Source of the DNA: Opitutia bacterium
GTDB taxonomy: Bacteria > Verrucomicrobiota > Verrucomicrobiia > Opitutales > Opitutaceae
NCBI GenBank assembly: GCA_947474365.1
Contig: CANJIU010000005.1
Span: forward strand, 62,001-126,000
Direction of reading: 5' to 3'
DNA length: 64,000 bases
Numbering within the stretch: position 1 is the first letter of the stretch; each line of letters starts with the position of its first letter. A program made the translations under genes and the position numbers. Below, in pieces: positions 9,013-15,671 of the stretch. The notes below the pieces were generated by a model, which did no database searches, had not been told where the DNA came from, and worked only from the letters and a program-made list of their open reading frames with translations.

Positions 9013-10637
9013 GGTTGCGCGCAGGATCGGATCCACGCGGTGAGATTGTCCGGATTGAGACCCTGCGCGACCAACTTCTCCAATTCGTCGCCCCGGCGCA
9101 TGAGTTCGGCCCTCGGCACGAGGCGGTGAATCACGCGGCCATCGGCATCGACATATACTGCGACGGCGCTGCTGGCGTTGCGGACAGACTCGACGGGACG
9201 ATGGTCAGCGACCCAACGGTCGGAACGGACGTAGTTGACGGGGCGCTCGATGACCTGGAGGGCGGTGCGCGGGTGGGAGAGGAAGGGTGCGCCGAGTGCC
9301 TGCGGGCAGGACCACGCCCAAAGGAGAACGTGGCCGCGGGTTTCCGGCACGGCGATGAGGGCGATGGTTTTTTCATCCCCCGCGGCGAGGTCGGTCTCAA
9401 GGGCCGCGATGACTTCGCGCGATAGGCGACCGGCTTCGCGCCACGGTTGCAGCGCGGCGACATGCGCGGCGAGACCCCACGCGATGATCAGCGCGGCCAC
9501 GATCCGTCGCTGCGAAAATCCCAAACCAAGCCCAATGGCGACTCCGGCGCTCGGGAGGTAGAGATGGCGGGGGGAAAAATAGACGACGACGAAGAGCCCG
9601 ACCGTAGTTGCGAACCACCACACCCCGCCGAAAAACACTGCGCCGGCCCAGGTCGCTCGACGCACGCGGGCGGCGATGAAGGCGAGCACCGCGACGCCTG
9701 CGAGGATAAGCCAAATCCAGCGGAGCACGTTCATTTGGGGCAGCGCGGCCCATTCGTGTCCGGTGGTGAAAGGCAGCACCGGCACGATCCAGCCGGCGTA
9801 CGCGGCCTGTCGGCTCCACGCCGGGGCGTCGTTCCAGCCAAAGAAACCGTTTCCGGTATCGTTACCAAACGCAGCGTGACGCGCGGCGGCATAAAAGGCG
9901 GTGACGACGATCGCGCCGCCGAGGAGAAACGCGCGGCGTTGCCACACGGTGCGTTCGGCGCCGACGTCGAGCAGCAGCCAGCGGAGCAGCAACAGCAGCG
10001 GCGTGATCAGGCAGAACTCCTTGGTGAAAATTCCGACGGTGAGCGCCGTCAGCGCGAGCGGGGCGTGGCGGCGCCGGCCGGATTCGGAGAAACGTTCGCC
10101 GGCGAACAGGAAGGCGAGGGCGGCGGCCGAACCGAGCAGATCGGGGCGGCCGGTGATCCACACCACGGTTTCGACGTGCACGGGATGGACGGCGAAGATC
10201 AGCCCGGCGACAAGTGCTGCGGCGCGACGCGAGCCGGTTTCCGGGAAAGCGCGGGCGTAAAGCCAGGCCAGCCGGACGACGAGCGCGGTCGAAACGAGAT
10301 GGAGGGCGAGATTGACCAAACGGTAGCCGACCGGGTTTCCGCCCCAGAGGCGGGCGTCGATCATGAAGGAAAGTGCAGCAAACGGGCGGAGTTCCTTGAG
10401 CGGCTGGCCCCAGATGCCTCCTGACCACTCGCGGGTGAAGAACTGCGGCCAGGACGACCACGGCATCTCGTAAAAACGGGCGATGTAGACGAAGTCGTCA
10501 CCGAGGAAGCCCGCGTTGAGCGCAGGAAGAAACGCGAGCGCCGCGACCGCGAGCGCGAGCGCGGACAGCGCGCGGGGCGGAGCGGACGGCGGCGTGACGG
10601 GTTTGGCGGCGACAACCATGAGCGGGGAGAAACTCAC
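9009..10637 (-). CDS. GT-C membrane glycosyltransferase, TMTC/PMT-like
   Basis: A polytopic protein of 542 aa with about ten hydrophobic segments. After the first helix comes the acidic 'FLGDDFVYI' motif in the expected extracytoplasmic loop. The hallmark 'HPVHVETVVWITGRPDLLG' block of TMTC-type O-mannosyltransferase-like proteins is near residues 150-170. The C-terminal ~140 residues form a soluble domain. Such proteins transfer a polyprenyl-phosphate-linked sugar to protein or glycan outside the cytoplasmic membrane. Overlap with the downstream GT2 gene (ATGA at 9009-9012) supports a donor-synthase/transferase pair. The acceptor is unknown, and TPR repeats typical of eukaryotic TMTCs are not present. 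Confidence 0.82.
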   Translation of the reverse strand: MSFSPLMVVAAKPVTPPSAPPRALSALALAVAALAFLPALNAGFLGDDFVYIARFYEMPWSSWPQFFTREWSGGIWGQPLKELRPFAALSFMIDARLWGGNPVGYRLVNLALHLVSTALVVRLAWLYARAFPETGSRRAAALVAGLIFAVHPVHVETVVWITGRPDLLGSAAALAFLFAGERFSESGRRRHAPLALTALTVGIFTKEFCLITPLLLLLRWLLLDVGAERTVWQRRAFLLGGAIVVTAFYAAARHAAFGNDTGNGFFGWNDAPAWSRQAAYAGWIVPVLPFTTGHEWAALPQMNVLRWIWLILAGVAVLAFIAARVRRATWAGAVFFGGVWWFATTVGLFVVVYFSPRHLYLPSAGVAIGLGLGFSQRRIVAALIIAWGLAAHVAALQPWREAGRLSREVIAALETDLAAGDEKTIALIAVPETRGHVLLWAWSCPQALGAPFLSHPRTALQVIERPVNYVRSDRWVADHRPVESVRNASSAVAVYVDADGRVIHRLVPRAELMRRGDELEKLVAQGLNPDNLTAWIRSCAQP

Positions 10638-10712
10638 GTTGCGCCGGACGGAGCAAGTCCGGTTAAAGTGGAAAGCCGGCGTTTTCGCTGGCGTCGGCGG
10701 CGCGAGGTGTTT

Positions 10713-11801
10713 TCACGGGCGCCGTGCCGACGGCTCTTCGAGCGCCAGCACGTGGCGGTCCCGGAGCACGTCGACCGCGCCGAGCTGCCGGGCGAGGGCG
10801 AAGCCGTCCATCCACGCCATGAAGTACACGATTTCAGGATACTCCGCGTGCAGTTGACGTAGCAGGTCTCGATAGTCGTAGGTACGATCGGGTGGTTCCC
10901 GTTCGCCATTCGGCCCGCGCGGACCGAATTCGCACAGCGCCATCGGCTTTCCGAGCGCGAGCAATTCGGTGTAGCCGACCTCGCGCAGCCGGAGAGGTCC
11001 GCGTGTGTAAAAGTCGAGGCCTGTGAGATCGACGTGGGCCGCTCCCGGATAGTAGTGGGCGACCGGTCGGGTCGACTTCGTGGCGCCCTTGAATTCCGCG
11101 TTGGGAGAGTAAACCCAGAGCAGGTTGTGCAACCGTTCTTCGTGGGAGAAACGATCGAACATCTGTCGCCACACGGCGATGAACGCCGCCTGGTCACGGC
11201 TCGCCCACCAATGTGAACCCGGCAGGTTCATCTCGTGGAATGGTCGCCAGAGCACGACCACCCCGGAGTCGCGTAATTCCCCCAGCCAGCCCGCTACACG
11301 GGAGAGACTGCGCTGCCAGGCGGCATGGGCGGGAGTGCCCGGTGTCACGAGATCGTTGAAGTCGCCCACTTTCAGATCGTCGGAGGGACCTCCCGTCCAC
11401 GGGTTGGGCGCGTGCCAGCAGAGCGTGACGAAACCTCCGCGCCGGGCGTGCGCGGCGAACCGGGCCAGCGCGGCGGCGTTGAAGCCACCGATGAAATCAC
11501 CGCCGATTAACGCGGGGCGCCGTCCGCCTTCCTCCGCCAGGGCCTCGACGGTGTTCCGATGGCGCTCTTCGAGCCGCACGACGCCACCGCAATGCTGGCC
11601 GACGATGAGATTCGCCCTCGGCTGGGAGGGCAGCGAGCGGAGCTCGGCGAGGAGCGCCCGCGTAGCTGGGTTGGCGCGTTCGTTTGCCGGAGTCGCGGGC
11701 GAGGACTCCGCGGCCGCCCCGGCGTGCAGCTCCAGCACGGAGACGAGGAAAAAGAGCGCGCGACCTGATGCGCGGACGATTCCAGTGAGGCGCGAATTCA
11801 T
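10713..11801 (-). CDS. Secreted GH26 glycoside hydrolase (beta-mannanase-like)
   Basis: From ATG 11801 the protein has 362 aa and a signal peptide (MNSRLTGIVRASGRALFFLV..., cleavage near residue 30). The (beta/alpha)8 barrel shows the GH26 signatures: 'LCWHAPN' near 127, the acid/base Glu190 in WRPFHEMN, the aromatic 'GSHWWA', and the nucleophile Glu291 in 'ALCEFGPRG'. GH26 enzymes cleave beta-1,4-mannan, or in some cases mixed-linkage glucans or xylan, with retention. The open frame reaches 11888 without a signal peptide, so the internal start is preferred, although no good Shine-Dalgarno sequence precedes either. It is the first gene of the leftward block and is divergent from glcD. Confidence 0.88.
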   Translation of the reverse strand: MNSRLTGIVRASGRALFFLVSVLELHAGAAAESSPATPANERANPATRALLAELRSLPSQPRANLIVGQHCGGVVRLEERHRNTVEALAEEGGRRPALIGGDFIGGFNAAALARFAAHARRGGFVTLCWHAPNPWTGGPSDDLKVGDFNDLVTPGTPAHAAWQRSLSRVAGWLGELRDSGVVVLWRPFHEMNLPGSHWWASRDQAAFIAVWRQMFDRFSHEERLHNLLWVYSPNAEFKGATKSTRPVAHYYPGAAHVDLTGLDFYTRGPLRLREVGYTELLALGKPMALCEFGPRGPNGEREPPDRTYDYRDLLRQLHAEYPEIVYFMAWMDGFALARQLGAVDVLRDRHVLALEEPSARRP

Positions 11802-11850
11802 CGGAGGAGAGATCTCGACATCAAGCGGGCCCCTTGGCGAGACCGGTATG

Positions 11851-11916
11851 TGGGGACGCGCGACCGTGGAGACTGCCAGCGGATTCAATCCACCCGACGA
11901 AGGTGTCGCGTCCCCA
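11851..11916. repeat. Inverted repeat in the divergent GH26/glcD intergenic region
   Basis: TGGGGACGCG at 11851-11860 is matched exactly in inverted orientation by CGCGTCCCCA at 11907-11916, with a 46-base centre. The element lies within the largest non-coding gap of the window (11802-12094). It looks like a degenerate REP/MITE-type palindrome or a mRNA hairpin; no coding potential is seen. Confidence 0.5.
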
Positions 11917-11988
11917 GGAATTACAGGAGTCGAAATGAGGCGGGCGGGGTGAACAGCCGCAAAAAACCATCGACGGTGGCCGGCTAGG

Positions 11989-11999
11989 TGGTATGACCT
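11989..11999. promoter_or_regulatory. Possible FadR/GntR-type operator upstream of the glcDEF genes
   Basis: TGGTATGACCT contains the palindrome GGT-ATG-ACC, which resembles the TGGTnnnACCA core of FadR-subfamily GntR operators such as those of glycolate and lactate regulators. It lies 96 bases before the chosen glcD start. A FadR-type regulator is encoded at 21484 in the same gene run. The site is short and could be chance. Confidence 0.3.
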
Positions 12000-12094
12000 C
12001 TGACCGCCCCTCGTTTCTCCGCCCTTCCCCTACGCGTGAATCCCCTGTTCGGAACTTGTCCTTATGTCCGCCCTTCTGGGCGGCTGCCCACGTT

Positions 12095-13495
12095 GTGATC
12101 AAGTTCTCCCTCGAATCGCAGCTCAGGCAACTCATCCCGCGCGGTCGCGTGCTGATGGCGCCCGCGCAACTGGCGGGCTACGCGGCGGACGCATTGGGCT
12201 ACAAAAATTACCCGCCGGATGCGGTGGTGATTCCCGCGGATGCCGAGGAGTTGGTGCAATTCATGGCGGGCGCGGAGCGGCTGGGGGTACCGGTTTGCCT
12301 GCGGGGCGCGGGCACGTCGCTCTCGGGCGGACCGGTCGCGGCGCAGGGGGGCGTCATCGTGCACACGTCGTCGCTGCGGAAGGTGCGGACGGTTTGCGCG
12401 GAAGGATTTTGGTGCGAGGTGGAGAGCGGCGTCGCGCTCAATGATCTCGATGCGGTCTTGAAACCGCACGGCCTGTTCTATCCGCCGGATCCTTCGAGTG
12501 GTCCCGTCTGCACGCTCGGTGGCAATGTCGCGACCAACGCCGGCGGTGCGCATTGTTTCCGCTATGGGGTGACGAGCAATTACGTGCTCGGCGTGGAAGC
12601 GGTTCTCCTCGATGGGCGGGTGCGGCGCTTTGGCGGTCCGGCCGGTGGCCGCGGGCCGTGGCGGGAGGACTGGAAGCGTTTCATGATCGGGTCGGAAGGA
12701 ACGCTCGGCGCTTTCACGCGTTTCTGGCTGCGCCTGCTGCCGCTGCCGGAGAAAGTGTGGACGTTTCGCGCGACCTATCCGGATCTGCGCACCGTCGAGG
12801 CTGCGATTCACGCGCTGGTGGCGCACGCGTCGTACCCGGCGGCGATCGAGTTGCTCGATCCACGCGGCGTGGCGATGGTCGAGTCGAGCCAGATGGCGGT
12901 GGGCCTGCCAAAGGGATCGTTCATGCTGCTTACCGAAATCGATGGGCCGACCGCGTTGGTGGACGCGCGCGTCGAGGCGGTCGCTGAAATCCTGCGCCGT
13001 TCCGGTTCGCGCGATGTCGTATTCAGCGATGAGGAGACGATGCGCCAGAAACTTTGGAAGGCGCGCAAGGCGGCCGGCGGTCTGCTCGGTCAGCTGAGCC
13101 CGGATTACGTCGTGCAGGATGCCGTGATTCCGAAACGGGCACTCGCGGAAGTCCTGCAGTTGGTTTACGACGAGGCGGATGCGGCGGGGTTGCGCGCGGT
13201 GAACGTCTTCCATGCCGGCGACGGCAACCTGCATCCGAATTTCCTCTTCGACTCCCGGGTTCCCGGCGAACTGGAAAAGGTGGAACGAATCAGCAAGCGG
13301 CTCATGCAGCGCGTGGTCGAGGTTGGTGGAACGCTTTCCGGCGAGCACGGCATCGGCAATGACAAGGCGGCCTACATGCCGATGATCTTCGGGCCGGACG
13401 AAATCCGCCTGCAGCTCGCAGTGCCCGCGGTCTTCAATCCGCGGCACCAGCTCAACCCGCTGAAGGTTTTCACGCATCGCCGTTTTGTCGCATGA
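12095..13495 (+). CDS. glcD: Glycolate/2-hydroxyacid oxidase FAD subunit GlcD-like
   Basis: FAD-linked oxidase of the VAO/PCMH family. The N-terminal FAD-binding domain shows 'VCLRGAGTSLSGGPV' (pyrophosphate loop), 'GPVCTLGGNVATNAGGAHCFRYG' and 'MIGSEGTLGAFTRFWLRL'. The C-terminal domain has 'NVFHAGDGNLHPNFLFD' and 'GTLSGEHGIGNDK'. These are standard for GlcD, which oxidises glycolate or D-lactate to the 2-oxo acid and passes electrons to the membrane chain with GlcE and GlcF. The GTG at 12095 gives 466 aa, near the family length. The frame is open back to an ATG at 11993, but those 34 residues are low-complexity and not family-like. It overlaps glcE by four bases (ATGA), so translation is coupled. 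Confidence 0.88.
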   Translation: MIKFSLESQLRQLIPRGRVLMAPAQLAGYAADALGYKNYPPDAVVIPADAEELVQFMAGAERLGVPVCLRGAGTSLSGGPVAAQGGVIVHTSSLRKVRTVCAEGFWCEVESGVALNDLDAVLKPHGLFYPPDPSSGPVCTLGGNVATNAGGAHCFRYGVTSNYVLGVEAVLLDGRVRRFGGPAGGRGPWREDWKRFMIGSEGTLGAFTRFWLRLLPLPEKVWTFRATYPDLRTVEAAIHALVAHASYPAAIELLDPRGVAMVESSQMAVGLPKGSFMLLTEIDGPTALVDARVEAVAEILRRSGSRDVVFSDEETMRQKLWKARKAAGGLLGQLSPDYVVQDAVIPKRALAEVLQLVYDEADAAGLRAVNVFHAGDGNLHPNFLFDSRVPGELEKVERISKRLMQRVVEVGGTLSGEHGIGNDKAAYMPMIFGPDEIRLQLAVPAVFNPRHQLNPLKVFTHRRFVA

Positions 13496-14439
13496 ACGTC
13501 GTGTCGGCTCCCGTTCCCGCGCGCGCCTTCGCGCCTTTCCTCGATGCGATCGACGGGACGCTCTGTGTGCCGGCAACCGCAACCGCTGCGGACATCGGCG
13601 CACGCCTAGCGGGGCAACTGTTGCGATTCCCGCTCATCCTCGATCTCGACGCCACCCTGGAGGAACAGGTCGCGGCCTCGGGGTATGCGCCGGCGTCATC
13701 GCGGTTTGGTCCGTATTGCGACAATCTCATGGGCATGAACTGGCGGTTGCCCGGCGGACGGAGCGTTCGGATCGGTGAGCGCGTCGTGAAGTCGACGACC
13801 GGCTACGATTGGTTTCGCTTCCTGCTGCACACGGGCCGGCGTTTTGGTCAACCCCTCGACTATGTGATCCGTCTGCGCCCCGACTGCGGGACCACCGGTG
13901 TTTTCCTGATGAGTGGACCGGGGCACGACGTGGAACTTTCCGCGGGCCTGCTTCTCCGCAACAGCTGGATGCATTGGCTCGATGCCGTGGATGTAGTCGT
14001 GCTCGGTGATCAGCGCACGCTCCGGGTGACCGTGCATTGTCCGGCGGAGGAGCAGGGGATTTTCGAGAACTATCTCGGTGCATTTGCTGCCCGCCAGGGA
14101 CTGACACTCGCAACCCATCAGGCGGCGGCGATGCCGGCCGACGGACTCCCTGACGTCGTCTTCAAGACGTCACCGGAGCGCGCCCTCGCCTTGGCGGGGG
14201 AAATCGCGCGGTCGGTCGGCGTGCGCTGCATCGTGCTGTGCTATCACGGCGTGGTCCACGCGTATCTCCCTGGCGCAGTCGACTGTTCGGCCCAGGTGCA
14301 GGTGCTGGCAGAACCCTACAGCGCCGGGTTGCACGCGCTGGGGGGCGACTGGCACTCGCGACATGTCATGCCGCCGGCGCCCGCAGCCGACGAGGCCGGG
14401 TGGGTTGCCACCCTCGAAAAGGAATTCAATCTCCCGTGA
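13492..14439 (+). CDS. glcE: Glycolate oxidase FAD-domain subunit GlcE-like, divergent
   Basis: A 315-aa protein between glcD and glcF. The GlcE signature 'RIGERVVKSTTGYDWFRFLL' (compare GGRVVKNVAGYD) identifies it. The glycine-rich FAD pyrophosphate loop expected in the first 80 residues is not seen; the N-terminus instead reads 'FPLILDLDATLEEQVAASGY'. The protein may therefore be a structural partner rather than a full flavin subunit, which fits its shorter length (GlcE is about 350 aa). Its ATG overlaps the glcD stop, and its TGA overlaps the GTG start of glcF, so the three subunits are translated as one coupled unit. Confidence 0.75.
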   Translation: MNVVSAPVPARAFAPFLDAIDGTLCVPATATAADIGARLAGQLLRFPLILDLDATLEEQVAASGYAPASSRFGPYCDNLMGMNWRLPGGRSVRIGERVVKSTTGYDWFRFLLHTGRRFGQPLDYVIRLRPDCGTTGVFLMSGPGHDVELSAGLLLRNSWMHWLDAVDVVVLGDQRTLRVTVHCPAEEQGIFENYLGAFAARQGLTLATHQAAAMPADGLPDVVFKTSPERALALAGEIARSVGVRCIVLCYHGVVHAYLPGAVDCSAQVQVLAEPYSAGLHALGGDWHSRHVMPPAPAADEAGWVATLEKEFNLP

Positions 14440-15671
14440 ATCCGTTGCCTGCCACCGATCGCCCGGAAAAGGCGCCGGACTATTTCTCCAACTGCACGCA
14501 TTGCGGCTTCTGCCTCGCGGTGTGTCCGACGTATAAGCTCACCGGTGACGAGAATAATTCGCCGCGCGGACGCCTACGACTGTGGAGCGAGGAAGCTGCG
14601 GGGCGCCTGCCGCAGGACACTTGGACAGATCACTACACGTCGGAATGCGTCGGCTGCCTTGCCTGTGAACCGGCCTGTCCCGCCACGGTACCGTACGGTG
14701 AGATCTTCGAGCGCGTCCGGCACGAGCATGTGACCGCGCAGCGCACCACGCCGGCACTTTCGTTGCGGTTGGCCGCTGCTGCAGTCGCGCATCCGGCGCT
14801 ATTCAACGCGGCGCTGCTCCCGGCGCGCGTGCTGCGGCGGGTCGGGTGGGACGTGCACCGGTTGCTGTTTCCGGGCCGGCCCGCCGTTTTCGAAAGCACC
14901 GCGGCCTACGCGCGCAGACTCACGGCGCAGCATCGTCCCACCGGTCCGCGCGTGGCGCTCCTGACGGGCTGCCTGATGGAGGCGATGTTCCGCGAGATCA
15001 ATTTCGCGACGGTGCGCGTGCTCGTTGAAAACAACGTGCGCGTGGTCATCCCGGAGGACCAGGGATGCTGCGGCGCGTTTCAGTCCCACACCGGTCTCGA
15101 CGGCGCCGAGGCGCTCGGAGAAAAGAACCGCCAGGCCTTCGGTCCGCTCGAGGTTGATGCGGTGGTGAGTAATTCCGCCGGCTGCGGCTACGCCCTCGGC
15201 AAGGCGCTCCAGGGGCAACATCCGGTCCGTGATGTCCTCGGCTTCCTCGGTGAACTTGGGCCCGTGCGCCGCGAGCGTGGCCGAGACGACGGCACCCGCG
15301 TCTACGTCGATCTGCCGTGTCATCTCGTGCACGGGCAAAAGGTGGCGGGGATTCCGGGCAATGTGCTGGATGCCACGGGCTATCGCTGGGAACTCGCGCC
15401 GAAAGCAAAGGACTGCTGCGGCTCCGGCGGCGTTTCTAACATCCAAAAGCCCGAAAACGCGCACGCCATCCTCGCGGAAAAATCCGCGTTTCTCAATCAG
15501 GCGGAAGGCACACCCATCGTCCTCGCGACGTCCAATCATGTCTGCATGATGCAATGGAATTCCGCCGGCGCCACGGGCCTGGTCACGCGTCCGTATCGCG
15601 TGAAGCACGTCATCCAGCTGCTCGATCCGGGCGAGAATTACTTTCCGGCCGCGAATCAAATCAAGCCATGA
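14436..15671 (+). CDS. glcF: Glycolate oxidase iron-sulfur subunit GlcF-like
   Basis: A 411-aa protein starting at GTG 14436, which overlaps the glcE stop (GTGA). Two ferredoxin-type [4Fe-4S] motifs, CTHCGFCLAVCP and CVGCLACEPACP, occupy the first 75 residues. Two cysteine-rich CCG domains follow ('GCLMEAMFREINFATVRVL...GCCGAFQSH' and 'DCCGSGGVSNIQKP'). This is the classic GlcF/heterodisulfide-reductase-D type electron carrier linking GlcD flavin to the quinone pool. The frame is open upstream to 14238, but that part overlaps glcE. Its own stop overlaps the start of the secreted dehydrogenase gene that follows (ATGA at 15668-15671), which ties the two functions together. Confidence 0.9.
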   Translation: MNPLPATDRPEKAPDYFSNCTHCGFCLAVCPTYKLTGDENNSPRGRLRLWSEEAAGRLPQDTWTDHYTSECVGCLACEPACPATVPYGEIFERVRHEHVTAQRTTPALSLRLAAAAVAHPALFNAALLPARVLRRVGWDVHRLLFPGRPAVFESTAAYARRLTAQHRPTGPRVALLTGCLMEAMFREINFATVRVLVENNVRVVIPEDQGCCGAFQSHTGLDGAEALGEKNRQAFGPLEVDAVVSNSAGCGYALGKALQGQHPVRDVLGFLGELGPVRRERGRDDGTRVYVDLPCHLVHGQKVAGIPGNVLDATGYRWELAPKAKDCCGSGGVSNIQKPENAHAILAEKSAFLNQAEGTPIVLATSNHVCMMQWNSAGATGLVTRPYRVKHVIQLLDPGENYFPAANQIKP

